A stretch of DNA of 64,000 nt from Azolla pinnata (Eukaryota > Streptophyta > Polypodiopsida > Salviniales > Salviniaceae): the NCBI GenBank assembly GCA_037176905.1, contig JBBBWG010028754.1, positions 7,569-71,568 of the forward strand, read 5' to 3'. Each line of letters opens with the position of its first letter. Position 1 is the stretch's first letter. The notes beneath the pieces are model-generated. The model made no database searches and was not told where the DNA came from. It was given only the letters and a program-made list of their open reading frames with translations. Below, one piece after another: positions 25,829 through 41,830 of the stretch. A program made the translations under genes and the position numbers.

Positions 25829-25928
25829 NNNNNNNNNNNNNNNNNNNNNNNNNNNNNNNNNNNNNNNNNNNNNNNNNNNNNNNNNNNNNNNNNNNNNNNN
25901 NNNNNNNNNNNNNNNNNNNNNNNNNNNN
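25829..25928. other. 100-N scaffold gap
   Basis: Exactly 100 unknown bases with a (TTC)n tract on the right side. The round number suggests a placeholder of unknown true length. Confidence 0.98.
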
Positions 25929-28077
25929 TTCTTCTTCTTCTTCTTTTCTTACATTTCTTTTGCTTCTCTTTTTTAGTTGTTGGACTTTCTATTATTTCTC
26001 CTGTTTTTTTTCTTGGCTTTTTTATGTTCTATTATTTAATGTTTGTTTTTAAACCATTCTTATATAAATATTGGGGCTTTGCCTGTTTTGGTAGGCCTTG
26101 ATAAAAATAGAAGAAGTGTAGCTTAAATAGACTCCTTAGAGATGATGCATCTAAACCCTAAACCCTAAATCTGGAGGAAGATCAAACCTCCTCTAGACCA
26201 ATATATAAGAAAGATCATGCATCTCCCTAACCCTAAACCCTAAACCCTAATCGATCCATCCAACTGATTTACTGACCAATGTATACAAATGCATGTTCGA
26301 TCTGGCAATCGATCCAATTGCAAATCAAAAGCTTCACATCATTCGAGCCGGCTTCCAGCAAACCATCTGCAACAGTAAACACGCAATTCCTGCATATGTC
26401 TGCTTCTCTCTCTCGGATCTCCTCACTTGCTCGATTCGAGGAAAATCAAAAGGATCCGACAAGCCTAAAAGGGGAGAATGCACATGGTTCCAGCATCCCA
26501 GAGGAAAAAAGATCCCATCCACCATGAAAACAGTAAGGATACCTTGCCTTGAAGTAAGGGATCTTTGAGTTCAAGTCCCCAAATAAAAAAAACCTTTCTG
26601 GCATATGGGTGCAAGTTGTGACCTATGGCCAGTGAAATTTCACTGGCCTTCTGGGCACTATATAGCCAACGAGTCGTCTGACCTTTACAAAACTATATGG
26701 AAGCTAAAGTACATAATTATACGGAAGCTAAAGTACATAATTATACGGAAGCTAAAGTACATAATTATAACCCATCAAAATGGCTCCAAAGTTAATTCCT
26801 TAGCAGACACACACACTAATGAAAGGAACTCTGAATCAAGCCCCTCCCTTTATGTATGTTAAGAACCGACGAGATTTCAAACCCGTGCTGATTATCAGAT
26901 CTCGTCATCAAGCACAGTGTTGAAACCAATGGAAGTCGAGGAATGTACGCAGGAGTGTACAAACTTCTTTTTGTCATCAGATAAGAGCTAGATTTCAATC
27001 ACACTTCCACTTCCTCCCGCGTATGAACATGCCATAGATCCCATTGATCGTACACATAAATACAATTCGAATCGTTCCACAAACAGATTTGTTTTAGGTG
27101 TTTCTCAAGCTTGGGCCTAGAGACCAATCCCCTCAAGCAATGCTAGCACAATCCATTCGGTTCATTCATCAGCGATTAGATGCTCTACGTTATGATGTTA
27201 AAGTGAATCAAATGGAAAAACATCGCCAAAACAAATGTCATTAGCTTTCAAATTGCCAACAATCTCTATGTTATGATCTTGAAGTGAATCAAATGGAAAA
27301 CATAAGTATAATGCCATGAAGCTTAATGGTGTGCTATGCTACTCCTTGACATGGTGAACAGCTCTCTCTCACACCATTACTTGATTCCCATCAGATAGAC
27401 TGGCCATTCTTATGATTGCATTAAGGTCCAATAATATCAGATTCATTTCTATCCTTGCCACCAACTTTCGCATAAGATTCACCGAATCCAGCCAGGTTTG
27501 ATCAGCCATGATTGCTGACTGTTCGATCAATCCATCTTGTTGGTCTAAGAACACAATCATTACATGTCTAGCTTATTTAACAGGTTCATGCTGCTAACAA
27601 TACTGATTAACATGATTGTATTTCCCCAATCAGTCACAGATGAATGCTTGTGCTTCAATCATAATTGTACCATTAAGCTACCTTGTTACTCCTACATTTC
27701 AAAATTGCTTTTAAATGCCATGATCGTCGACCTATTTCAGGAATGTAGCCAAACCAGACTACTTAAGAGTAAAAAATTGCATCTCCCTCCAGAATCAATT
27801 TTTCATCATATCTTACCCTAAATTTATCAAGGCTTGAGAAAATTTGGATGTAAATATATATCCATCCAGACACGCTGGACAGCATTTGCCGTTTACACAA
27901 AACCCTGTATTGCTTTCCTTTACCGACTCCATACTTACCTTTGAACTAAGGCTAGTCGATGATTGCATGCCTGCTAATAATGTGATTTATGAATCACCAT
28001 CAAAATGCATACTTGCAACATATCCCAATCCCAATCCCGATGCTTCAAACTAGAAAAAGTTTTACACGTGTTGCCGA
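25929..28077. other. Intergenic, no gene seen
   Basis: A TTC tract is followed by AT-rich sequence. It contains short telomere-like words (26,150-26,250), a three-copy 24-bp repeat (26,698-26,768, unit GGAAGCTAAAGTACATAATT plus four bases) and a diverged duplication near 27,200-27,310. The right end holds the 3' UTR of calreticulin-3. Confidence 0.5.
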
Positions 28078-31903
<3,826 letters not shown>

Positions 31904-31939
31904 GTATCAGGAACTGTGAGAGAGAAGTGGAAGAAGAAG

Positions 31940-31970
<31 letters not shown>

Positions 31971-31975
31971 CCATA
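31904..31975. repeat. (GAA)n microsatellite in the calreticulin-3 leader
   Basis: About 14 GAA units lie directly upstream of the start codon and read as CTT on the gene strand. A second GAA/GAG stretch (31,838-31,880) is inside the signal-peptide codons. Confidence 0.9.
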
Positions 31976-32048
31976 TCCGTTACTGTATTAAGCTTCTAGA
32001 ACCTTCTATGAAGAACCTTCTAGAACTTCTAGAACTTCGGACAAAGAA

Positions 32049-32400
32049 AACCGCCGTTGACTTCCCATTGACTTTGACTGCATCCCTGGACTCTCACTTT
32101 ACTTTCGTTGACTTGACTTTGACCTCGCCTTGAATTACTTCTGTTGACTTGACTTTGACTTTCTTTCAAACTTCTTCCTTTCACTTTGACCAAGAGATCT
32201 ATCCGTTGACTCACTTCCCATTTTAGCATCCCTTTCTTTGACTTGACTTGACTTGATTTCATTTTACTTGACTTGACTTGACTTGACTTTATTTCACTTT
32301 CCTTGACTTGACTTGACTTGACTTTATTTGACTTTATGTTATTTTATTTCATTTGACTTGACTGGATTTGACTTCACTTGACTTGACTTGAGTTTGAAGC
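32049..32400. promoter_or_regulatory. TTGAC-rich (W-box-like) region upstream of calreticulin-3
   Basis: Dozens of TTGAC words, mostly TTGACT or TTGACC, occur in short tandem runs of ACTTG pentamers, starting ~150 bp upstream of the calreticulin-3 ATG. TTGACY is the core of the W-box bound by WRKY factors. The repeat is plain in the sequence. Regulatory function is inferred; it may be only a satellite. Confidence 0.4.
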
Positions 32401-33075
32401 TCTTTCAAGACCTCTCTCTCTCTTGTATAATAGAGATAAAACAAGCAATAACATTTGTTTTATAATTGTGTGGTATTTGTGCATATATATTGTATACATT
32501 TTTTTTGTGTACTTGACTTGACTTGACTTGACTTTACTTTACTCGACTTTGGAGCTCTTTCAAGACTTCTCTCTCTTGTATAACAGAGATAAAACAAGCG
32601 ACAACATTTCTTTTATAATTGTGCGGTATTTGTGCGTATATCTTGTATACAATTCTTTGTGTACTTGACTTGACTTGACTTGACTTTGTAGCTCTTTCGA
32701 GACTTCTCTCTCTTGTAAAACGGAGGTAAAACATCCAAGAGATAACATTTGCTTTATAATTGTATGGTATTTGTGCGTATATCTTGTATACAGTTCTTTG
32801 CATACTTTACTTGACTTGACTTTTGAGCTCTTTTGAGACTTCTCTCTCTTGTAGAACGGAGATAAAACAAGAGATAACATTTGTCTTATAATTGCACGGT
32901 ATTTGTGTGTATATCTTGTATACATTTCTTTGCATACTTGACTTGACTCGACTTTGGAGCTCTTTCGAGACTTCTCTCTCTTGTATAATAGAGATAAAAC
33001 ATGAGATAACATTTGTTTTATAATTGTAGGGTATTTATGCGTATATATTGTATACAATTCTTTGCATATATTTGT
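32395..33075. repeat. Five-unit tandem array (~120-155 bp unit)
   Basis: Units begin with GAGCTCTTTCRAGACTTCTC (R = A or G) near 32395, 32551, 32687, 32823 and 32956. Each contains AGATAAAACA, TTTATAATTG and GTGCGTATAT words, and most are separated by ACTTG pentamer runs. The units differ from each other by scattered substitutions and small indels. Confidence 0.9.
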
Positions 33076-34079
33076 GCGTATAACTCTTTGCTACAGAAAG
33101 AATCATCACCAACCACAACTTGCGACTTCCATGAAGATCGAATTTGTTGCCCTGTCGATCGATAATTGAGCCACCCAATCAACGATGCCACTGCCTTAAT
33201 TTAGCACCATAAATCCCATCATCAATGGCTAGTGCATATTTTTCAAGTTTTTAGACCTGGTCTCCCCGTGGATATTTCAATTTGCTTTGTAACAATGAAT
33301 CACATCACTAATTATACAGTGTTTTCGACATTGGGTTCGTCTGATGAACTTGAAATATGAAAGGGCATTTTGGCAAATACATGGACAACAAACTATGTTC
33401 CATGCACTTGTTTAGCCATACCATCTGATTCCCTCTTGAACAGCTCAAAATTAGGTCCCAAGTATTATATATCGACTTTAAGAAAACTCAACGATAAGAT
33501 TTTCAGCATCATCGGATCAATCAGAACGGCATTCCTCACAATACAAAGCTCAAATATGCAATACAATTCGATATCTATTACACATCAGTGGGAATAGTTC
33601 ATTACAATGATTATCTTGTTTCCGATCATGATCTAGTCAACCCGATCGACCTTGTATTTATCTACTCTTAGGTTACATGTTCATTTTCTAATCATTGTTG
33701 CAGATGAATTCCATGAAGTTCTTCTATACCTTTTGGAATGGGTATCACTCAAGTCTGTTAGTTACATCGCATTCGAATCCTTAATCAAATGCAAGCAAAA
33801 TAATAGTCCTCCATTCACAACTCCATACTGCTTGATGATCCTTCCAAGGATTGATGCTATTTCGGTCCTTTCCAAACACGAGCTTGAGTTGAGCAGGATC
33901 ATATCAATGCTGGGCATGAAATCTGAACCTCTCTTTTCTGTAAGGTTCAAGCTCATCTGAACATAGTGACAATATGCTGTTGAAATTTAAGCCAAAAGAT
34001 TTCAATGACTTGATATAAAAGCAAGTCCTCCAGATTTCATCCTGTTGAAGCTGATCTATAACCCACCAGATACTAGCTT
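33076..34079. other. Intergenic, no gene seen
   Basis: AT-rich sequence between the tandem array and the 3' end of the B3 gene. The last ~150 bases are probably the B3 3' UTR. Confidence 0.5.
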
Positions 34080-36118
34080 TCACGAAGGCCTTGCTAGAAC
34101 CTCTGAGAATTTCGTCGGAATGGTGTCCCTTATGGCCACAACATCGGAAGGCGAAACTTTGAAGATGTGGACCCTGAAAACAGTTATATTCTCCCTCATC
34201 GGGAGTAGCTCGAATATGCATATGTCCCCACACCTGAGGTCATGATCGATAGCAAAGTACTTCCATCCGCCGCTCAATGAGCATTCCACGCTTTCGCTCC
34301 CCAACCATGTAATCGTCCATGCTTTGTTGTCCTTGTCCAAAAGGGCGATCTCTTTCGCTGTTTTGCTCAGGTACCTGCTAGCGAATTGCTTTGGCAAATC
34401 CTACTCTTCATGCAAAAGCAAAACAACGTATCGACTTAGTATCTTCTTCTTGGCAAGGCGATCAGCAGAAGAATGAATCAATCCTTTGATGCACTGGAAT
34501 GAAAAGGAAAGGGCCAAAAAAAAGGGGAAGAAAGTAAAAGATTTAGTGACTTCTCGAGACGACGACCAGCCGATGAATTAATCATGCACAATGCAAAGAA
34601 AGGAGAGTTAAAAAAAAAACAAAATATCATGCCGAAAAAAGGTGTGAGTTCAGTATGGAAGGATAAATTTGAGCCCAATGTAGAGGACCCAATTTAGCAT
34701 TACCACTTTGAATCCATAGCAAACGCTTGAATGGCACATCAGTATGATTGTGAAGGGGTTCGAGCCGACAAAAGATATGGCAGCTTTGAACGCCTCCTGT
34801 GTTTCGGTGTGGAAATGCGCCCATATCTTCCAGAAATCATCCAAGGTGAGCAAGGCCTTCTTGAACTTGAAATCCTGTTGAATGTATGGCAGTGCAACAT
34901 GAGGCAAGTGGCCACCAGTCATGCCACTCTTCAGCTTCTTCCTTGGAGGATTAGCATCTGGAGTGGCATCCGATGTGCTTAATCCATGATCTAAAGCATC
35001 GGATGCAACCAGTTCCTCCTCCGAGCTTATGCTTGGCAATCCCTCCGATTCGTGAACATCCTCTTCTGCATCGATTTCCTTCTCATTCATCGATGTGCCC
35101 TCGATCACCATCATGCTCTTGCTGTAGATGTCTTTCTCGCATGAATCTTCCCCTTCGTAGGTGTAAACCTTGAAGTAGCCTTTTGAAACCAAATCGAAAA
35201 TGACCAGGTCCCCGGTTTGGATCTCCATATAGCTAGCAAACTCCTTCCAACCACGCGTGATCTTCAGTGAGGAATAAGGTCTGCCTTCAAATTCTTCCAT
35301 TTCGACTGACTCTTCGAGACAAACATTCCACAGTCGGCCACACGGTGATTCAAGCTTCACATCGGTGGTGCTCAAATAAGGTCGGAATCTCTTCACAAAT
35401 GCCTTGGGAATGGCCTTCCCACAATCGATAGTAAACTTAGGAGATTACCAACATACATACAAACAATTCCAAACACTTCCATGTTTTCTTTTCCTCTACA
35501 TTGATTTCAAAGAAGAGGGGCCCAGATTTTCACACATACATGCATGATACCAGTGCATGCTTAGGAGTATGGGGCAATGGCTTGACACTAGTTCAGCCTG
35601 GCTGGGAAAGGATCGAGCCCAGCGGCTCAAATCCAAGGTGATTTTACAGAATCAAATCGAGCTCGAGCACATTCGAGCCATATGATTCTGCCGATTCTCA
35701 CATGCATATTCCCAGCACCATATTTGTGTAGATATGCATGCATGCACACATTATCTCCCAACAACATACATAATTGCACATACACATACCTGCACACTAT
35801 ACATTCATGCATGCAATGTATATTGGAGATGAACATGTATATATTAGTAGGATAGAATTGGTTAGGACTTACCATTGATGGGTCACTGTGCGTAAATTCC
35901 ATGGATGGGGCAGCCACCTCGAAGAAGCTGGCATGGCATGGCACATCATGAACACGGTGGTATTGATGCTGATGCTGATGCTGATGCTGATGATGGTCAT
36001 CCTCACCATCACCATCACCATCACCATCACAATTACTGCTGTTAGAAGCAGCAACAGTAGCAGCAGGGGGGATTTGGTGACTGTGGGCGCTGTGGCAGCT
36101 GCGTTCCACCATCACCAC
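34080..36118 (-). CDS. REM-like protein with two B3 DNA-binding domains
   Basis: Three exons, 36118-35873, 35435-34704 and 34400-34080, join at phase 0 for 432 residues. The N-terminus has low-complexity Asp-Gly and His-Gln repeats (~30-52). B3 domain 1 (~63-165) includes HASFFEV, AIPKAFVKRF, GRPYSSLKITRGWKEFA and GDLVIFDLV. An acidic linker with the basic patch PPRKKLK (possible nuclear signal) follows. B3 domain 2 (~299-425) includes NPFTIILM, LPKQFASRYL, ECSLSGGWKYFA and GDICIFELL. Tandem B3 domains of this kind are typical of the REM family of plant transcription factors, several of which act in reproductive meristems. Targets are unknown. An alternative start two codons downstream (MVERSC) is possible. 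Confidence 0.88.
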
Positions 36119-37983
36119 GAGGAAATTCTCAGCTCAGTTTAAGCTCATCATCAGGTTCATCAGAGAGCATACAGATCTGCTGCTGCAGGTGCAAGGCATG
36201 CTTTCTTGAAGAAATAGCTTTTGTTGGGTTTTGTTGCATTCTCAAAAGAAATATAGCTCTCTTTCAAGTTCTTCATCTTAAGAGAGTCTTCTCCTGTATT
36301 TGACACTCCCCTGTAATGGGCATGATGAAGCTCTGAACATGTTTTTCAGCTAAAAAAGTCTTCTCATGATGAAGCTCTGAACAGAGATGCCAGATACCAG
36401 ATATTGAGCTTCTGTTAAGTTAAGCGGAATCATCCGACAGCGCCATCTGGTCATTGAAGTGATTGAACAGAGACATGATGCCTGTATCGTATGAGAGCAA
36501 TTCATCTTTCGGGCAAAACTGAAAAGCCCGCTTCCTTTGCGTCGAGCTCGTCGGTGGTAAGTAAAGAAGACGTGTAAATGTGCTTACAATCGGCTCGAAA
36601 TCCGCAGGAGAAAATGCGGACTCATCTTTCTTCGTTACGAAGAATGTTGTCCGTGGTTTCGAGGACGCGAAGATACATGGCATTGAAATGCCCGTGTTTT
36701 TCCGAAAAGGAAGCCACAATGTCCGCATGGTCTCTTGATTAAGTTCGGCGCTTGTTCAACTTATATTACAAAGGGTGCTAAGATCAGCAGCGGTTTCAAG
36801 TCGAATCCTAATTAGAGTTCAGTGTTAGCAATGATGATCATCATATTATTTCCTTTGCTGAAGAACTCAGCCCATCATTTTGTCATGGAACGCATCACGA
36901 AGAAGAAACCTATCATCTGCAAGCTCCAGATGATGTTGTGATTGAAAGTTCCCATATCGATCATATCTAATCCTATGGAACTTACATGAGGTCAAGAGTT
37001 GATCCCAACTTTGTTGTAGAGAAAGACCTTATGAAGGTCGACCACGTACAAGCCGAGTCTACTCTTGCATCGTATATATGTCACACACATCGCAAGCAAG
37101 TGTTAAAATGTGGTTCATGTTAATGTCCACATATATTTGTCGCCCTTCTACGTTATGAACTTGCCAGAAGCAATTCTCGTAGTAACAATGAGAGTTTGAA
37201 CCCCAACATGGTTTCTTGCTCCTCACTCTTTGTCATTGTACACGTCTTTCATGTTCGAGTGGCTCTCTCTTCCCATTTGGTGAGATGGCAGCTACTACAA
37301 TCTTTAAGCAACGGACAAGAGCGACGACCTGCAATAAAAAAGCTCATTGCTTCCTCGGATGGTTTCGGATAAGAGAGTTCCAAAAAGTGAATCGAAGCCC
37401 GACAAGGTAAAGATCTCTTATGGGGCTTCTAGATCCAAAAAATCTCGATATTCAAGGAATGCCAGATTCTTCTACATCTAAAAACTCGTGTCGTCGTGTC
37501 CCTCGACTTATAGCTCTTTGTGCTTCGATTCAGATTCGATCGACCACAGATCTTCTTTATTTCTCCCGGTTCTTTTTCGCAGTTCGACCGATTGTGACCA
37601 GCATTTTCTAACATCGTACAATCGCCCGAGTACTCGAATCGCAGCGTTGCTCCATGAAATGAAATCGCAGACGTGTTCACGATGGATTGAGAAAAATCCA
37701 GTATTGGTCAAGAAGAAACCCAGCATTGGTCAAGAAAAAACCCAGTTTTGGTCAAGAAAAAATCCAGGATTGGTAAAAAAAAAAAGCCAGTTTTGGTCAA
37801 GAAGAAACTCTGAGATTTTTCATGAAGCAAAAAATCATGACCAATTTTATGTACACTTCTTCTTCTTCTTCTTTCTTCTTCTTCTTCTTCTTTCTTCTTT
37901 GTTGTTGTTTTCACAGAAAATATATTTGTACAGAAACGTGGAGCTGGACCCCGATCGACGCAGACGAAGACGGCGCCCTAGCC
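36119..37983. other. Divergent intergenic region between the B3 gene and the TMEM147 homologue
   Basis: No gene is supported. It contains the promoter of the B3 gene on the left. On the right are a ~24-bp tandem repeat (37,695-37,812) and a TTC microsatellite (37,857-37,900), probably in the leader of the plus-strand gene. A 102-codon minus-strand frame at 36,420-36,728 has no recognisable family. Confidence 0.5.
37695..37812. repeat. Short tandem repeat (TTGGTCAAGAARAAAMCCAG unit)
   Basis: Five imperfect copies of a 21-27-bp unit built on TTGGTCAAGAA lie ~200 bp upstream of the TMEM147-type start codon. Confidence 0.8.
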
Positions 37984-40900
37984 ATGACTCTCTTCCATTT
38001 CTTCAACTGCGCAGCTCTCACCTTCGGGCCTCACTTCGTCTACTACACCGCTACTCCCCTGTAAGTCTGCGCCTTTTCTCTTTCGATCTGTGTGTTCGGT
38101 TTGATATGTTCGGTTTGGGACGTGAATCCAAAACCGAACATATCAAATTGCCCGAGAGAGAGAGAGACATTTGATATGTTTGGTTTTGGATGTCACGAGA
38201 GAGCCATTAGAGAGAAGAAAAACGAGATTTTTCTTCTTCTACTACTACTACTACTACTACTTCTTCTTTACCTCTGCATTCACTCGTGCAGACTATTTTA
38301 CCGTAGATTCAGAATCTGCATCATCTACTTGACCTTAGATTCAGAATTTCTTACGGTGTACCGAGCTGCAAAACACGCAGCACATTTAACTTGTCTTTGC
38401 ACCAAGCCTGGCCTGCATTTGTTCACTTTGCACTTTATTTGCTTGTTACGAGCTTCGCATATCTCTTAGATTCTCCAGAAAAATTCAGATGCAGAAGATT
38501 TATTTTTGTTTTGTGCTGATTGTATCAAGATTTGAAGCCCTTACTGTTTATTTTTAAGATTCAAAATTTCTACAGACGTAGTGGAAAACAATCTTAAGAT
38601 TCTAATCCGTGCACATCATTGCGAAAAAGAGAAATGAGCAGGTTCTTCTATTCTTAAGCCAGGCAAGGTTCTCAGATAAATGTTCTAGATTTTATGCTCT
38701 TCTCAAAGAAATTTTTTCTCATGCTAAAATCGTTATAAAAAAATGCTTCATATTTGAGATCCAGTTTATAGAAGAGCTCAAAGTTGTCCTAAATATAAAG
38801 CCATCTGTTTAGCTCAAGATTCAGAGATCCTATTGAGTGTACCGATAGAATTTTCACTGAGTATCTTTTTATCAGTAGATCAGTAAGAGTTTTTGTACAT
38901 TCTTATCTATAGACTGCTAGATTTTGGTCGAAGATTAGAAATTTCTTTGTTACCAACTCCCTAATCCAGAGATAATGGCATAGTCAAACTTGTTATAGAT
39001 CAGTCTCTATCACGGATTCCAACACTATTAGGTGCTTTATTTTGTAATTTCTATTTTTTCTACATCCACAGGTTTAAGAAATCTTTATCAAAAGCTTAGT
39101 TTTATCACAGATAAAAAATGTAGGAAATTGTGTTGTGGGATAGAACGTTTCCGTCTTTGAAGACGTACTTCCAGCTTTTCCTCAAGTTAATATGGACTGT
39201 TCTTCCTGTATACAATGATAAGGAAAATAATGCCAACGTAAAATGTAAGAAATAAATCATTTCTTTTCACAGGAGAAAACACTAATGTATTTAATCTGAC
39301 TGGCTGTTATTTTTTTCATTTGCTTATGCACCTTTGTGATGTCTCCCCTCAATCATTAGTATTTGTTAAAATTCTCATAAAATTTAACATATTGGTGCTG
39401 CATAAAATTTATTTGTTAAAATTCTCAGATTTTATATGAACACTGAGGAAAAAGCAGTTTGAAGTTTTCACTTTATTTTAAATGCATCCAGAAGTCACCA
39501 GAAGGGGTTTGAGATAATAAAAAGGATGTGTGATTTAATTGCGTCATGTCTTTCTTCATGCCCCAGGTGGAGCATCTTTTTTTCATGCTTTTCTTTTCAC
39601 GAGAGCCAGCCTCATAGAATCTAATCATATGTTGGCTTCTCTCTCCTCATTTCATCTGGGGCATCTTTTCTAATCTCGAGCATCTCTCTTATGTCTTGTT
39701 GAGTGATAACACAAAAATGAAGAACGTCGTTTGTTGAAACACTAACAGGATGAGAAGAAGATTGTTACGCTTATGACTTTTCTGTTAGTAGCTGGTTTTG
39801 GGACAGAGAAATGCAAAGAAAGTTGTGATCATTTAGAGAACTGTGCCAAACGCCACTTATTTTTTAGCATATAAACTGTAAGAGATTTCTGAAGGATTTC
39901 TTATGGATCACTATCTACAACTCAGCAATATGAAACGTGTTACTTAGCTTAATTGTGAGTTCTTGTTGGTATATGCCCTGAAAGTATTCCCAATTATCCT
40001 CAGAATAATTCGAGCGGTTCGCATTTTGACTGTGAATACTACATCTGTGATAGGTTACCCGATTAAAATTCTGTTTATTGCAAGTGCCTTGTGAGTAAAC
40101 GTTTATGCTTGCTAATTGAAAACAAAATGCAGGTCTGAATATGACACATTAAGGACTTGTTGGAAAGCAGCCTTAGTGTATTTAGGAACTATGCTTGTAA
40201 AGGTTAGTTCAATTGCTTCTGAAGTACTAAAAAAGCATTTTTTCTGTACTAGTGCTAGCCTAAATACCATTTCTGTCCTTTTTCCAGCTGGTTTGCCTAG
40301 CAACATTTCTACAGGTTTCAGAGAATGACAGCTTTGATGTCTCTCAGGTACCAATTTTTTCCATTGGGAACCTGATGTTAGAAGTTTAAAATCAAGTTTG
40401 TAAATTTGTAGTTTTGATGATTGAGCATGTTGTGTGCATACAAAAAATTAGTGATGGCATGGAATGTTCATTTATTATCATGTTGACAAGACACATATTC
40501 TGGTTTATTGTAAAGCAGCATAACATCTCTTAGTTCTGAGGCTAACTTGTCCTAAGAATTTTCAGGAATCTCTCAAGGCTTTAATTGGATTTCTGGATGT
40601 TGTCGGATTATACATTGCCCTCACACAATTAACATACCGCAATATTTCTCAAAATCATAAGTTTCAAGCAGTTGGACTTTGTAAGACTTGAGCTGCATGA
40701 AGTGTTTTATTACTGCTCTGAAATAACGGGGAAATCTAATCTGGTTTGGTGTATGGCATTGTATTCAGGTTGGGCATTTGCAGATTCTCTGCTTCATAGA
40801 CTAGCCCCACTATGGGTGGGGGCTAGAGGTTTAGAGTTCACATGGGATTATCTTCTACAAGGTGTAGAAGCAAATGCTAATCTGGTAACATGATTAGAAG

Positions 40901-41830
40901 ATGATTCTAGAAACCGAACTTGTTGTATCAAAAGTTTTAAAACTATCATTCGCTCATGATGAATCTTAATTTACTTCAGGTTTTAACAATCTCACTCGCA
41001 GCGCTAGGATCACTGTTGTGGCTCAGGAAAAACAAACCCAAGGTTATTGTTCCCCTCATATACTTCACTGCCGGAGTGCTTGCGGCAATGCCTTCTATAA
41101 TCAGGTTAGGCCAGCTCCCATTTGTGAGTGTGTGTAAAGGAATAGGAAAGGATGTGTTTGTGCATACACAGAGTACATAAGGCTGCTGATATTCTTGAAT
41201 AATCTCGTGCATGATTTAGGCTGCTGCATTTTAACTGTGACAAACTTGCTTCTTTCCTTGTTTTGATAGAAGGTGAAATTGTTTACTCGTTCTTGCAAAA
41301 TGCTTAATTTATGGATGGAAATTTTTTTCTACTATCTAGGAAACGAAATAATATTACCATCTCACTTAACAAAAAGCCTTATCAAACCAATTTAGACTTG
41401 TCTTCATCCAGTTCGCACTCTCCATCACATGCATGTATTATTTTATGTTTTATGTTCATAGTCAGCCTAGTAGCTTCATAAAAATTGAAATTCAACAGCA
41501 TTTCCCTCCTAAATTAAAGCCAAGAGTACACACGTGTCAACTTTATTCAGCATACCCATCTCCTACTATATCACGTGAATCGATGGTGTTATTACCATAT
41601 AAGAGTAGCTGTATGTCGGAAACAAAAGGATGATGATGATGACAGTGAAATGATAAACATCCTTTATAGGTCAGAATCTAATAGTGGCTCCTTATAATTG
41701 CAGCTACCTTCGTCAAGGCTTAGGATGGGATTTTTCAAAAGTAGTTGCTTTCAAGGTGTTAGCTTCTACTGGCCTTGGTCTGCTTACCTGGCAACTCTTT
41801 AACGCCTGTCAAAAACCAGCCTTGCAATGA
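37984..41830 (+). CDS. TMEM147 homologue (ER multipass membrane protein)
   Basis: Seven exons: 37984-38060, 40133-40202, 40288-40347, 40566-40680, 40769-40884, 40980-41104 and 41704-41830. They give 229 residues with matched phases. The start MTLFHFFNCAALTFGPHF and the motifs LSEYDTLRTCWKA, LTQLTYRNISQNHKFQAVGL, LHRLAPLWVGARGLEFTWDY and LRKNKPK are diagnostic for TMEM147. It is a short, strongly hydrophobic protein with about seven membrane segments. In animals TMEM147 belongs with nicalin and NOMO to the BOS complex at the ER translocon, which helps multipass membrane proteins insert; the plant role is inferred by homology. It ends GLLTWQLFNACQKPALQ. It is the only fully supported multi-exon plus-strand gene in the window. 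Intron 1 (~2.1 kb) contains a hairpin-forming inverted repeat. Confidence 0.95.
38099..38146. repeat. 21-bp inverted repeat with 6-nt loop in TMEM147 intron 1
   Basis: The left arm TTTGATATGTTCGGTTTGGG and the right arm TTTTGGATT-type complement pair at about 20 of 21 positions around a short loop. A third, direct copy (TTTGATATGTTTGGTTTTGG) follows within ~25 bp, after a GAGA run. Confidence 0.85.

Noticed and set aside
25282-26101. Long plus-strand frames crossing the scaffold gap
   Set aside because: They are made of CT-rich low complexity and unknown bases; no protein family is recognisable.
26530-26580. tRNA-like B-box (GAGTTCAAGTCCCC)
   Set aside because: No matching acceptor stem, D-arm or anticodon arm could be placed upstream, so neither a tRNA nor a SINE can be supported.
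32560-33057. 165-codon minus-strand reading frame with internally repeated peptide
   Set aside because: It is the translation of the ~120-155-bp tandem array. It has no start context, promoter or family, and the openness follows from the repeat.
36420-36728. 102-codon minus-strand frame
   Set aside because: Some protein-like composition, but no recognised motif, promoter or neighbouring exon. Left as possible chance or relic.
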